Of a stretch of DNA of 64,000 nucleotides, positions 35,338 to 43,954 are shown piece after piece. Positions within the stretch are counted from its first letter, which is position 1. Every line of letters starts with the position of its first letter. Location of the stretch: assembly GCA_050246595.1 (NCBI GenBank), contig JBFWVT010000001.1, positions 1 through 64,000 on the forward strand, in the 5' to 3' direction. Under the pieces are notes generated by a model, which was not told where the DNA came from, made no database searches, and worked only from the letters and a program-made list of their open reading frames with translations. The position numbers and the translations under genes are program-made. Source of the DNA: DATARH01 sp050246595. Its GTDB lineage: Bacteria; Pseudomonadota; Alphaproteobacteria; ATCC43930; CGMCC-115725.

Positions 35338-35391
35338 CTTATACCGTAAGCAGGCCCGTTTCCGTCAAGAAAATTTTGCAGTGCAGCAAAA
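35338..35391 (-). promoter_or_regulatory. Phasin promoter with candidate PhaR operator
   Basis: On the minus strand TTGACG (35363-35368) and TATAAG (35338-35343) form a promoter with a 19-base spacer, which is long. Directly upstream is the inverted repeat TTTTGC-AGTGCA-GCAAAA (35374-35391), which contains TGC-N3-GCA. PhaR repressors of alphaproteobacteria bind TGC/GCA-type sites before phasin genes and leave them when granules form. The assignment is by resemblance and context. Confidence 0.5.
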
Positions 35392-35400
35392 TCGGCCGGT

Positions 35401-36054
35401 TCAGGCCGGAGTTGCGGCGGTACCGCCGTCCGCTTCCCGGCCTCGTCGCCTTGGTCCGCCAAACCAACGTTCGATGCCGCGCAGCCGTCGATCCAGCGCT
35501 GCCATTGTCGGAGCCAGATCAGGCGTATCGTCGCGCAGCCATACGCGCAGCGTCGCGGCGTAAGCACCCGCGGTCAGCTTTACGGCGACCACGCCGCGCA
35601 GCCCGTCGGTCGCGATGCCGGCCGCTTCCAGCATCCATGCCATCGAGCGCAACAGGCCGGCGCCGAGCGCGAGCGCGGCCGCCGGATCTCCCGGCAGCTC
35701 GCGGCCGAGCACCTCCAGCGCATCGCGATGCGGACGAAGCGCGTCAAAGCGCCGCATCAACAGATCGAAGACGCGGTCGCGCGGGCGCTCGTCAGGATCA
35801 GCGTCAAGCGGCGCCGCAAGGACGGTCTCGTCGATGCGCCGGGAGAAGGCGCACAGGATTGCCTGCTTGGAGGGGAATGTACGGTAGAGGGTCAGGATCG
35901 GCAGATCCGCCTCGGCCGCGATCGCCGCCATCGACAACCACCGCCACCCGCGCCGCGCGATCAGGCGCAGAGCAGCGTTGACCAGCCGGTCGCGATCACT
36001 GCCGACCGGACCCCCGGCGCTTTCCGGAGCGTCGCTCGATCCGTCGCTCGCCAT
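35401..36054 (-). CDS. TetR family transcriptional regulator
   Basis: A 217-residue regulator. The N-terminal helix-turn-helix is at about residues 22-68: LVNAALRLIARRGWRWLSMAAIAAEADLPILTLYRTFPSKQAIL. The C-terminal part is the variable ligand domain, and the first 18 and last 20 residues are low-complexity. It resembles the COQ9-like TetR proteins only loosely, though the ubiK gene upstream makes a ubiquinone link conceivable. It starts 10 bases after the proC stop, so it is in the ubiK-ybjN-proC block. It ends in front of the phasin promoter, which it might also control. Confidence 0.88.
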   Translation of the reverse strand: MASDGSSDAPESAGGPVGSDRDRLVNAALRLIARRGWRWLSMAAIAAEADLPILTLYRTFPSKQAILCAFSRRIDETVLAAPLDADPDERPRDRVFDLLMRRFDALRPHRDALEVLGRELPGDPAAALALGAGLLRSMAWMLEAAGIATDGLRGVVAVKLTAGAYAATLRVWLRDDTPDLAPTMAALDRRLRGIERWFGGPRRRGREADGGTAATPA

Positions 36055-36064
36055 CGCATGCCCT

Positions 36065-36895
36065 TCAGTTCGCCAGTTCGCGCGAGCGCGCGGTTGCGGC
36101 GGCGACGGCGCGGTCGAGCAGTTCCGGCAACCCGTGTGCGGCCATCAATACATCGAGCGCAGCGCGGGTCGTGCCACCGGGACTGGTGACATTCTCGCGC
36201 AACCGCGCCGGCGTCTCGGACGAGACCAGCGCCAGTTCTCCGGAGCCGGCCACGGTGGCGCGCGCCAATCGCAAGGACAGCTCGGGAGGCAGGCCCGCGC
36301 GCGCGCCGGCGGCGGCCAGCGCCTCGATCAGCAGGAAGACATAGGCCGGGCCACTGCCCGATACGGCCGTGACCGCATCCATCAGGGATTCGTCCTCGAC
36401 CCAGGCGCTGTCGCCGATCGCAGCCAAAAGCTGCTCGCAAAGAAGGCGCTGTCCCGGCGCGACATGCGCATTCGCGCAGGCGACCGTAATCGCGCGCCCG
36501 ATCGCCGCCGGGGTGTTCGGCATGCAGCGGATGATCGCCGCCTGATCCCCAAGATGGCGGGCGATGCCGGCGATCGTCTTCCCCGCCGCGATCGACAAGA
36601 ACAGCGTTTCCGGACGGACCCAGCGACCATAGGCGGGCAGCAGCGCATCAAGGATTTGCGGCTTGACGGCGAGAACGACCGCACCCGGTTCAAGATCCGC
36701 GGGCGCATCCTCCGGCGCGCGATACCACTGGATTGCCGGATTGCCCTCCAGCCCGGACGGTATGCCGGCCGGTTCTATGACGACAAACCGGCCAGCGGCA
36801 CCGCCGCGCAGCCAGCCGCGCAACATCGCCGACCCCATCTGACCGCAGCCGACGAGAATGATCGTACCGGGGTTCACTTCCTCAGCGGCAGTCAT
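36065..36895 (-). CDS. proC: Pyrroline-5-carboxylate reductase
   Basis: A 276-residue enzyme for the last step of proline synthesis. The dinucleotide loop is ILVGCGQMGSAMLRGWL; AVKPQ and SIAAGKTIAGI follow, then MPNTPAAIG and the substrate-site signature VTAVSGSGPAYVFLLIEALAAAG. The C-terminal block NVTSPGGTTRAALDVL is also present. The ATG at 36895 is 23 bases after the ybjN stop, with CGGAAG ahead. A longer in-frame start would overlap ybjN and does not fit the family. Confidence 0.95.
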   Translation of the reverse strand: MTAAEEVNPGTIILVGCGQMGSAMLRGWLRGGAAGRFVVIEPAGIPSGLEGNPAIQWYRAPEDAPADLEPGAVVLAVKPQILDALLPAYGRWVRPETLFLSIAAGKTIAGIARHLGDQAAIIRCMPNTPAAIGRAITVACANAHVAPGQRLLCEQLLAAIGDSAWVEDESLMDAVTAVSGSGPAYVFLLIEALAAAGARAGLPPELSLRLARATVAGSGELALVSSETPARLRENVTSPGGTTRAALDVLMAAHGLPELLDRAVAAATARSRELAN

Positions 36896-36918
36896 GAAAG
36901 GATCTTCCGAAAATTCCG

Positions 36919-37425
36919 TCAGGCCTCGCCGACCGGATCGATCATCGCCACCGCCAAGGCTTCGGCGGCCGGCTTGCCGCCCCAGATCACCAGCTGAAAG
37001 GCCGGATAAAATCGCTCGCATTCCGAGACCGCGATATCGACCAGATCCTCGACCTGCTCGGAACTGGCGGTGCCGATCCCGCGCAGCAGCACGGCGTAGC
37101 GGAACGCCGGCGAGGTGTCGCCGGCCGCCAAATCGAAATGCCCGAGCCACAGCCGCTCATTGGCGAGCGCCAGCAATTCGTAGAATGGACCACGCCGTCG
37201 CTTCGGCACCTTCATGTCGAAGCCGCAGGAAAAATGCAGCGCCCCGAGCTCCTCCTGCCACAAGAAATACAACCGGTAATCACACCAGCGACCGGAGATT
37301 TCGACGATCATCTCTTCTTCGCTGGCACGGTCATGCGCCCATTCGTTGGCGACGACGATTTCTTCGACCAGATCGATCGGATTGCCGGTTGGAGAATGGA
37401 CTTCGACCATGGAAACTGAGGTCAT
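36919..37425 (-). CDS. YbjN domain-containing protein
   Basis: A 168-residue soluble protein with the YbjN pattern: PIDLVEEIVVANEWAHDRASEEEMIVEISGRWCDYRLYFLWQEELGALHFSC in its first half, then a helical second half (FYELLALANERLWLGHFDL). YbjN proteins have a type III secretion chaperone-like fold and no firm function. AGGAGG lies 6 bases before the ATG. It precedes proC by 23 bases; the ubiK-ybjN-proC order is common in alphaproteobacteria, as far as I recall. Confidence 0.9.
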   Translation of the reverse strand: MTSVSMVEVHSPTGNPIDLVEEIVVANEWAHDRASEEEMIVEISGRWCDYRLYFLWQEELGALHFSCGFDMKVPKRRRGPFYELLALANERLWLGHFDLAAGDTSPAFRYAVLLRGIGTASSEQVEDLVDIAVSECERFYPAFQLVIWGGKPAAEALAVAMIDPVGEA

Positions 37426-37600
37426 CGCGCCCTCCTGGAGGCGGCTCGGCAGAATGATAAAACGGCGCTGTCACTTGTCTGGTCCAGCTTCGCTCCTCCC
37501 GGGCTGATTTTTAATGACGGCAAACGCCAGCCGCGGCTACGCTGCCAAAGCGGCGCCGGGCTGGCAAGATGCAGATTTGCCGCCGCGAGTGTGCGGTGCG

Positions 37601-37891
37601 TCACGTAACCAGGGGACCGGGTCCAGGATCCCCGCGCCGCTCCAGAGCGGCCAGCCGGGTTTCCAGCGCCTCGATCCGGCGCAGCAGAATCTCCTGTTCC
37701 TCCCGCGCCTTGGCGGCCATCGCCTTGACCGCCTCGAACTCCTCGCGGCTGACCAGGTCCATCCCGGCGAGCACGCGTTCGAGCTGGTCGCGGAAACGCG
37801 CCTCGACCTCGCCGCGCACGCCGGTCAATGCCCCGGCCGCGCCGGCCGCCATCCGCGCGAGATCGTCGAAGAATCGGTTCTGGCTCTGCAT
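37601..37891 (-). CDS. ubiK: Accessory factor UbiK family protein (BMFP domain)
   Basis: A 96-residue small coiled-coil protein. The N-terminus NRFFDDLARMAAGAAGALTG is an amphipathic membrane-fusogenic helix, and the second half DLVSREEFEAVKAMAAKAREEQEILLRRIEALETRLAAL is a coiled coil. This is the BMFP/UbiK layout; UbiK assists the ubiquinone-synthesis complex in proteobacteria. It begins the ubiK-ybjN-proC-tetR block, with 175 bases before ybjN in which I see no gene. Confidence 0.88.
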   Translation of the reverse strand: MQSQNRFFDDLARMAAGAAGALTGVRGEVEARFRDQLERVLAGMDLVSREEFEAVKAMAAKAREEQEILLRRIEALETRLAALERRGDPGPGPLVT

Positions 37892-37942
37892 CGCTGCACA
37901 CTCCGCACTGGCGGGGCTTGCCGGGGACCTGGGCCGCCCGAC

Positions 37943-39112
37943 CTACTCCGCCGCTTCCCGCTTCGCCGATCCGGCGGCGTGGCGGTCGATCTCCTTCTGG
38001 ATCGCCGCGCTGGCCCGGCCGACAAAATCGGCGCGGTGGCCAACCGCGTAATCGTAGCTCTCGCGCAGCAGGTCCCGGCTCTTCTGAAAATGTGGGTGCA
38101 CAAAGCGCGCCATCAATTCGTAGTGCCGCTTTGTCGCGTCCCAATCGGCCCAGTTCTGCGCCAGTTCGCAGAGCACGCCAAACCCGCCGGAACCCTTGAC
38201 CAACCGCTCGACATAGGCGACCGCGTCGTCCGGGGTGCCGATGCAGGCGGTGCCGGTCTCGATCAGCCAGTCGATCGGGTTCTCGACATCGGGCGGGATG
38301 ATCGGGAAGGTCGCGACATCGCGGAAATAATCGGCGAAAGCCTGTACGCCGAACTCCACGTTCTTGCGCGCCTGCTCGCGGGTCTCGGCGATGTGGAAAA
38401 AGCCGACGACGCGCCAGTCGCGGCGGTCGGGTGCATGGCCGTTGGCACGCGCGGTCTCCTCGTAGAGGTTCCAGTTGGCGGTGTGGCGCTCCATCTGAGC
38501 CGGTGCGGTGCCGCCGATCGACAGCATGCCGATGCCGTGCTTGCCGGCCGCCAGCGACCCCGAAGGCGAGCGCGCCGCCGCCACCGCCAGCTCCATATGC
38601 GGCTGCGAGTAGGGGCGCAATTGCAGCTGCGCATCGGTCAGGTTGAACCAGTCGGTCTTGCGGTTGACGATCTCACCGCGCAATAGCGGCACGATCACGT
38701 CGAGCGCCTCGTTCATCATGCGGCGCTGCTCGCCGGGGTCGATGCCGATCTTCAAGGCGTCGTGGACCAGCGCGCCGGGTCCCATGCCGAACATCGCGCG
38801 CCCGCGCGTCATGTGGTCGAGCTGAACCATGCGGTCGGCGACCATGAACGGGTTGTGGTAGGGCAGCGAGACGACCCCGGTGCCGAGGCGGATGTGGCGG
38901 GTGCGCTGCGCCGCGGCGGCGATGAACATCTCGGGGCAGGCGATCAGTTCGAACCCGCCGGAATGGTGCTCGCCGATCCAGGCCTCGTGGTAGTTGAGCC
39001 GGTCGAGATGCTCGACCAGTTCGAGGTCGCGCTCGATCGACAGGGTCGGGTTTTCGTCGTGATTGTGGAACGGCGCGAGAAAGATGCCGCTGCGCAGGTA
39101 GAGATCGCTCAT
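37943..39112 (-). CDS. LLM-class flavin-dependent oxidoreductase
   Basis: A 389-residue luciferase-fold oxidoreductase. FLAPFHNHDENPTLSIERDLELVEHLDRLNYHEAWIGEHH opens the barrel; RLGTGVVSLPYHNPFMVADRMVQLDHMTRGR and FGMGPGALVHDAL follow. These are features of luciferase alkanal-monooxygenase alpha-like and limonene-type enzymes. It uses reduced flavin; the substrate is unknown. It is the second LLM gene in the window and belongs to a different subgroup from the one at 11561-12934. It ends 51 bases before the ubiK start. Confidence 0.92.
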   Translation of the reverse strand: MSDLYLRSGIFLAPFHNHDENPTLSIERDLELVEHLDRLNYHEAWIGEHHSGGFELIACPEMFIAAAAQRTRHIRLGTGVVSLPYHNPFMVADRMVQLDHMTRGRAMFGMGPGALVHDALKIGIDPGEQRRMMNEALDVIVPLLRGEIVNRKTDWFNLTDAQLQLRPYSQPHMELAVAAARSPSGSLAAGKHGIGMLSIGGTAPAQMERHTANWNLYEETARANGHAPDRRDWRVVGFFHIAETREQARKNVEFGVQAFADYFRDVATFPIIPPDVENPIDWLIETGTACIGTPDDAVAYVERLVKGSGGFGVLCELAQNWADWDATKRHYELMARFVHPHFQKSRDLLRESYDYAVGHRADFVGRASAAIQKEIDRHAAGSAKREAAE

Positions 39113-39441
39113 ATCGGGCCGCCTGTGATGAGTTGGGCCTGGGGCGTTGCGGTCAATGTCGCGATTGCACGGGGGCGCGGCAAGCGGTTTTGCGGGAGGC
39201 CCGAGGGCCAGGCCGAATTCGCTGCTATTCCCTGCCAGCAGGGAAATTTTTCACCGCGCCCGGCTGCGCGCCAGGAAAGCGGCCGATCTGGGCGGAATTC
39301 CCGCGGTCGGAACAGGGAATATCCGGCGGCGTTGCAGGGAGACGCCGCCGCGCCGTTACCGACGGCTCATACTATACGCTGCGAGAATGGCGATTTCGTG
39401 ACCGCCCGGCAAGGGCGCGTCGCGAGCGGTCGCGATCCTGA
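39113..39441. other. 329-base intergenic region
   Basis: No gene is recognised. It contains a tight hairpin TTCCCTGC-CA-GCAGGGAA (39228-39245) followed by ATTTTT on the plus strand, but no plus-strand gene reads into it. The part next to 39113 must hold the promoter of the LLM gene; no convincing boxes were found. Confidence 0.5.
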
Positions 39442-40218
39442 CTAGTTCCACGACATTCCGGCGTCTTTCAAACCCTTGTGAAAAGCGGCGCGGCCTTTCT
39501 CCACCTCTGGATTCTTATTCGGATTGGTCTGTTCCGCCGCAATCACCTCGGTAATCGTATCGTAGCCTTGAAATCGCCGTTTGAATTCAACAAGCAACTC
39601 CCCGGCCTTCTGGGTGTCGCCGTCCTGCGCATAGGCGCTGGCAAGATAGAGCCAATTGTACCACAGATTCGGCCAGCTATCGACCGAAGCCTGCAAACAG
39701 GGGATCGCCTCCTTGTATTGCTCCTTGAAGAACAGCGTTCTTCCCTTGATCCATTGGAACATCCCGAGCGCCGGGTTGCCCGTGCCCTCGTTGATGGCCA
39801 GATCAATCTGGTTCAATGCCTCGTCGAATTTTCCATTGTACAACATCTCGGCCGCCAACTGCGCCTTGGTGCGAACAGAGCCGGGATTGAGATCCCGGCT
39901 TTTCTGGAACGCCGCCTCCGCCTCCGGATGTCTGTCCTCAGCCCGATAGATAAAGCCCTGCGCATAATGCACGATCGCCACGTCGGCGGAGTAACGTTTT
40001 GCGGCATCCACCGCTATTTGTGCATCGACCAGATTTCTTTCATCCGCATTGTTCCACCGGTTCAGGTAATCGCACATGATTATGTTCGCCAGGAAACCCA
40101 AGGCTTCGGCAATGCCGGAGCGCAGCTGCTCGCCGATTTCCCTGGTGATCTCCGGCGTCAGCTCTCGACCATAGAGCGTTTCCGCCGCCCCGATCAGCTC
40201 GCTAGCTCTCTGTGCCAT
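39442..40218 (-). CDS. Tetratricopeptide-repeat protein
   Basis: A 258-residue soluble protein with about four TPR-like helix pairs: VDAAKRYSADVAIVHYAQGFIYRAEDRHPEAEAAFQKSRDLNPGS, LAAEMLYNGKFDEALNQIDLAI, KGRTLFFKEQYKEAIPCLQAS and LASAYAQDGDTQKAGELLVEF. Its last 90 residues are clearly related to the C-terminus of the adenylate cyclase upstream (shared PNLWYN-LYL-SA, then F-RRF and K/EGL--AGM). It is probably a duplicated, separated TPR module. GGGAGG is 7 bases before the ATG at 40218. Likely a protein-binding partner or modulator of that cyclase. Confidence 0.85.
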   Translation of the reverse strand: MAQRASELIGAAETLYGRELTPEITREIGEQLRSGIAEALGFLANIIMCDYLNRWNNADERNLVDAQIAVDAAKRYSADVAIVHYAQGFIYRAEDRHPEAEAAFQKSRDLNPGSVRTKAQLAAEMLYNGKFDEALNQIDLAINEGTGNPALGMFQWIKGRTLFFKEQYKEAIPCLQASVDSWPNLWYNWLYLASAYAQDGDTQKAGELLVEFKRRFQGYDTITEVIAAEQTNPNKNPEVEKGRAAFHKGLKDAGMSWN

Positions 40219-40293
40219 GATCCACCTCCCGATTTTTCGTGCGGTCTTGTCCGCATGCAAAAGCCCGCATTCATAAGACAGTGAACGATTCGC

Positions 40294-42204
40294 TTACTGC
40301 GCCGCCATTCCAGCCAACCGCAATCCTTCGTAAAATTTGTTCCGGGCCGCTATCACAACCGGCTCGCTGGACGGGCCGGTACTCTCGCGCGATTTTACGA
40401 CGGCGAGCGTGTATACCGGATTGGCGAAACGGCGATTGAAGTCGGCCAGCAATTCCCTGGCCTCGTCGGTCTCGCCGATCAGCGCGTGGGCGCTGACCAG
40501 ATACAATCTGTTGTACCAGAGATTTGGCCGAACCTGGACCGATCGGCGCAGCCAGGGGATCGCCTTCTCGTGATGACCGGCGTAAAACTCGGCGCGTCCG
40601 CCGATCCAATAAAAAATGCCGAGCGAAGGATCGCGCGGGCTGAGCCTTATCGCATGCTCGACCAGCGGCAGCGCTTCGCCGGGGTGGCCGGCCAGGATCA
40701 GCGCGTTTCCCTTATGGACATAGGCGAGCGCCATGTTCGGATCGAGCTCGATCGCCCGGCTGAACGCCGCCAGCATGGCATGAGGCGCGCCGCGGGCCCT
40801 GTGGACAAGACCGTTTGCGAAATGCGCCAAGGCGAGGTTCGGGTCGATATCCAGCGCCTTGCGGACGGCCTCCTCGGCCGCGGCGAGCTGGTCGGGTCCG
40901 GTGCCGTTCCAGGAATTGACGTAATCCGACGCGGTGATCTGTGCAAACCGTGCCCAGATATCGGCCGAACCCGGGTCGAGACGCGCCGCATCCGCCAGCA
41001 GACGACGCGCCTCCAGGGTGTTGTCGGGCGTGACCGAGCCGAAAAAGATGCCCTCGGCGCGCAAGCGCAGATCGAGCGCGCCGGGCACCGCGACCTGACC
41101 GGCGCGACGGCCCTCTACCTTGACCAGCTGGACCTGGAGAGAAGCGGCGATCCGGCCGGTGATCGTCTCCTTCAGCTTGCCGAGATCGGCGATCTCGTGA
41201 TCGAACCGATCGGCCCAGAGCTGCGCACCGGTGGCCGCTTCGACCAGTCGGACATTGGTGTCGATACGCGTACCGAGATGCCGGATGCCGCCCTCCAGCA
41301 AATATCGAACACCGATATCTTTGGCGAGCTGTTTTGTGTCAACCGGCTTGCCCTTAAAGGTGAAGGCGGTGCCCGAAGATATCACGAGCACGTCGCGCAT
41401 CCGGGAAAGATCGGCTGTCAGATCGGCCGTGACCGCATTGGCGAGGTATTCCTGGCTGGGATCGTCGCTCTGATTGACAAACGGCAAGACCACGATCGAG
41501 GCGCGAGCGGGCGTGGCGGCAGGACGCCAATCCGGGATCGCCACAACCAGAACAGACGCGATCAGGACCAACGCGGCACTCAACAATCTTGCCGACCGCG
41601 AGCGCCGCACGGACCCGTAACGCAGGCGCGCTCCGGCCGCCATCCTGCCGAGCCGCGAGGCGGGTTCGGACGCGGCGTCGTACTCAACCCGAAAGGCGCG
41701 GACCGGATGTTCGATGTTTTTGAGATTGAGCGTGCCCCGATCGCGGAACGACAGCGACGGATAGCCGCGCACCTGATCGTACACGCCCTGGCTGATATAG
41801 ATCTCCCCCGGTCCGGCGAGCGCTTCAAGACGCGCGGCGATGTTGACGCTGTTGCCGTATATGTCGCGATCATCGACAATCACGTCGCCGGTATTGATGC
41901 CGATGCGCAGCCTTATCCGGTCTTTGGCGGGGGTCGCAGAATCGTGCTCAGCGAGGCCGCGCTGGATCTCCACGGCGCAGCGTACCGCGGCAACCGCGCT
42001 GTCGAACTCGACAAGCAGACCGTCGCCCATGTTGCGGACGGGCCGGCCGCCATATTCGACGATCCTGGGTTCGATCAGGCTGCCGAGGCACGCGGCGAAG
42101 CGGGAATGCGTCCCTTCCTCATCGACGCTCATCAGACGGCTGTACGCCACCACATCCGCCAGCAGGATGGCGGTCAGTCGGCGTTTGACGGGCGCTGTTT
42201 CCAT
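40294..42204 (-). CDS. Class III adenylate/guanylate cyclase with TolB-like and TPR domains
   Basis: A 636-residue signalling protein. Residues of about 8-175 are a class III cyclase domain: metal Asp17 in LLADVVAYSRL, Asp61 in NMGDGLLVEF, and Asn121 and Arg125 in NSVNIAARLEAL. A membrane helix lies at about 207-226, followed by a TolB/FlgO-like domain (SIVVLPFVNQSDDPSQEYLANAV) and a C-terminal TPR array from about 400. The cyclase would be in the cytoplasm with the sensory or binding part outside. cAMP is the likelier product, but the purine-selecting residues were not settled. The related TPR gene follows 75 bases downstream. Confidence 0.9.
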   Translation of the reverse strand: METAPVKRRLTAILLADVVAYSRLMSVDEEGTHSRFAACLGSLIEPRIVEYGGRPVRNMGDGLLVEFDSAVAAVRCAVEIQRGLAEHDSATPAKDRIRLRIGINTGDVIVDDRDIYGNSVNIAARLEALAGPGEIYISQGVYDQVRGYPSLSFRDRGTLNLKNIEHPVRAFRVEYDAASEPASRLGRMAAGARLRYGSVRRSRSARLLSAALVLIASVLVVAIPDWRPAATPARASIVVLPFVNQSDDPSQEYLANAVTADLTADLSRMRDVLVISSGTAFTFKGKPVDTKQLAKDIGVRYLLEGGIRHLGTRIDTNVRLVEAATGAQLWADRFDHEIADLGKLKETITGRIAASLQVQLVKVEGRRAGQVAVPGALDLRLRAEGIFFGSVTPDNTLEARRLLADAARLDPGSADIWARFAQITASDYVNSWNGTGPDQLAAAEEAVRKALDIDPNLALAHFANGLVHRARGAPHAMLAAFSRAIELDPNMALAYVHKGNALILAGHPGEALPLVEHAIRLSPRDPSLGIFYWIGGRAEFYAGHHEKAIPWLRRSVQVRPNLWYNRLYLVSAHALIGETDEARELLADFNRRFANPVYTLAVVKSRESTGPSSEPVVIAARNKFYEGLRLAGMAAQ

Positions 42205-42522
42205 GACCGGTAACCCGGAGCGTTTGCCTCAGACAGGGTGCGGGTTCGGATTCTCCGCACAAGACCGGCACGCCGAGGCGATCAGCCATAACGGCGCGTC
42301 CCTGTGATGGAAGTCCGTCGGCCTTCCACGATCGGACACGTCCGCAAACGAGACCGCGGCACGCTGGCGCTGCATGACCGATGTTTCCTCGGCGCTTCTA
42401 TGCGGGAATAAACGCCTGAAGCGCCACTTCCGCAACAAACTTCGTATCGCGCGCAGATGGATCACGGCTCCCCGGTACTGCCTCAGTTTGAAATTGGCCC
42501 GCTGCGCCGCCCCGAAGCAATC

Positions 42523-42559
42523 CTTCAGGACCGCCGGCCTCCGGCCGGCGGTCCTGAAG
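42523..42559. repeat. Long palindrome, second copy of the GGACCGCCGGC/TCC hairpin family
   Basis: A perfect 17-bp inverted repeat, arms 42523-42539 and 42543-42559, with the loop TCC. The inner part GGACCGCCGGC-x-TCC-x-GCCGGCGGTCC matches the hairpin at 9890-9916, including the loop; the outer CTTCA/TGAAG is extra. No T-run follows. Confidence 0.75.
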
Positions 42560-42778
42560 CGCCCTCGGCAAACTGACTTGTCTTCAAGCCGACTTGTCTT
42601 TGGACTGGGCCCGAGTTTGGGATCGGATCATACCGCCAGTTCGGGACGGTCGCCGCGGGTCCGGCCTGCGGTCAGCCCGAGAGCGCCGGCGCCGCAGAAC
42701 GACAAGGTCAAAATTCAGACTGAGACAATACCGGTTCCCCGCATGCGGACCGCACCTCGCGCCGCCCTGCCGGTTCCC

Positions 42779-42804
42779 GGAACCGGACCGGGGGCGGACC
42801 CGTT
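42779..42804 (+). promoter_or_regulatory. EcfG-type general-stress promoter (GGAAC-N17-CGTT)
   Basis: GGAAC at 42779-42783 and CGTT at 42801-42804 with exactly 17 bases between them, a full match to the EcfG consensus of alphaproteobacteria. It lies 52 bases before the start codon of the AI-2E family transporter gene, so that gene is probably induced in the general stress response. Confidence 0.65.
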
Positions 42805-42856
42805 AGGGGGGCGGGTTCCCGCCGCCAAAACCGCGCGAACTCGGAAGGACGGCGCG

Positions 42857-43945
42857 ATGGACGATCAGCCCCCGGCACGCGGCGAACGCTCCGCGATCTT
42901 TCCCTACGCGATGATGCTGCCGAGCAGCCGCGAGGAGGGGCTCGCCTTTGTCGTGCGGGCGGCGCTCGCGGTGGCGGCTGTTTTTATCGGATTGTACATC
43001 GTCTGGATCGTGCGCGATGTGTTTCTGCTGCTGCTGCTGGCAGTGGTTTTCGCGACCGTGCTGATCGCCGCGGTCGAGCTGGTGCGGCGGTGGACCCGCC
43101 TGTCGCACCGATGGGCGCTTGCGGTTGTCGGCACGATCCTGTTTCTCGTCGCCACCGCGCTGGTCTTGCTGACGGGAAGCCGGGTCATCGGACAGATCTC
43201 GACCCTCGCAACGCAGCTTCCGGCGGCGATCGATTCGATCGAAAAAAGCCTGGGGATCTCGGTCGAGAATGTGGTTCAGAACGGCCAGATTCCCGGCGGG
43301 CTGCTTGGATCGCTTCTGTCGTATGGCGGCACGATCCTGGGCGCGCTCGGCGGGCTGGTGCTGGCGGTGATCGGGGGGTTCTTTCTGGCGGCGGACCCGG
43401 AACGATACCTCAAGGGCACTATCAAGCTGTTCCCGAAACAGCACCACGAGCAGATGGATGACGCGCTGCGGGCCTCCGGGCGGGCCTTGAAACTGTGGCT
43501 GCTGGCGCAGCTTGTCTCGATGACCATCATCGGCGTCCTGGTGTGGCTCGGCACCTGGATCATCGGGCTGCCGGCGCCGCTCGCGCTGGGTCTGTTCGCG
43601 GGGACGGTCGAGTTTATTCCGTATCTCGGGCCGTGGCTCGGCGCCGTTCCGGCGGTGGTGCTGGCCCTCTCGGAAGGCGGCACGACGGTGCTGTGGACAG
43701 TTCTGCTGTTTGTCGCGATCCAGCAGGTCGAGTCGAACCTGATCGCCCCGCTGGTCCAGCAGGAGATGGTCGAAATTCCGGCGGCGCTGCTGCTGTTCGC
43801 GGTCGTCGCGGTCGGTCTGCTGTTCGGCATCACCGGCCTTATCGTCGCGGCGCCGCTGACCGTCGTGGCCTATGTCCTGGTCACAAAACTGTATGTCCGC
43901 GACACGCTCGGCGTGCCGGCCCAGGTGCCCGGAGAAGACCGCTAA
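42857..43945 (+). CDS. AI-2E family transporter / PerM-like membrane protein
   Basis: A 362-residue inner-membrane protein with about seven or eight membrane segments: two near the N-terminus (ALAVAAVFIGLYIVWIV and FLLLLLAVVFATVLIAA), one after RWALAVVGTILFLVATAL, then the C-terminal bundle. The family block EFIPYLGPWLGAVPAVVLAL is clear, with QQVESNLIAPLVQQEMVEIPA after it. Members include the TqsA exporter and Na+/H+ antiporter-like PerM proteins; the cargo is not known here. The ATG at 42857 follows GGAAGGACGGCGCG; the frame is open much further upstream without family likeness. Confidence 0.9.
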   Translation: MDDQPPARGERSAIFPYAMMLPSSREEGLAFVVRAALAVAAVFIGLYIVWIVRDVFLLLLLAVVFATVLIAAVELVRRWTRLSHRWALAVVGTILFLVATALVLLTGSRVIGQISTLATQLPAAIDSIEKSLGISVENVVQNGQIPGGLLGSLLSYGGTILGALGGLVLAVIGGFFLAADPERYLKGTIKLFPKQHHEQMDDALRASGRALKLWLLAQLVSMTIIGVLVWLGTWIIGLPAPLALGLFAGTVEFIPYLGPWLGAVPAVVLALSEGGTTVLWTVLLFVAIQQVESNLIAPLVQQEMVEIPAALLLFAVVAVGLLFGITGLIVAAPLTVVAYVLVTKLYVRDTLGVPAQVPGEDR

Positions 43946-43954
43946 CCGCTCTGC

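Larger units (their letters stand above)
42205..42856. other. 652-base non-coding region between cyclase and AI-2E transporter genes
   Basis: No supported gene. Frames open here look like GC-driven chance ORFs. It contains a 17-bp palindrome (42523-42559) and, next to the transporter gene, an EcfG-type promoter (42779-42804). Cyclase promoter elements are not clear. Confidence 0.55.

Noticed and set aside
39228..39251. Hairpin with T-run on the plus strand as a terminator
   Set aside because: Loop of two bases is too tight for the drawn stem and no plus-strand gene lies upstream within reach.
40486..42213. 575-codon plus-strand frame
   Set aside because: Antisense to the adenylate cyclase gene; same low-complexity Arg/Gly/Asp composition and no motif.
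42229..42465. 78-codon minus-strand frame upstream of the cyclase
   Set aside because: No recognisable domain and an unconvincing ribosome binding site; treated as non-coding.
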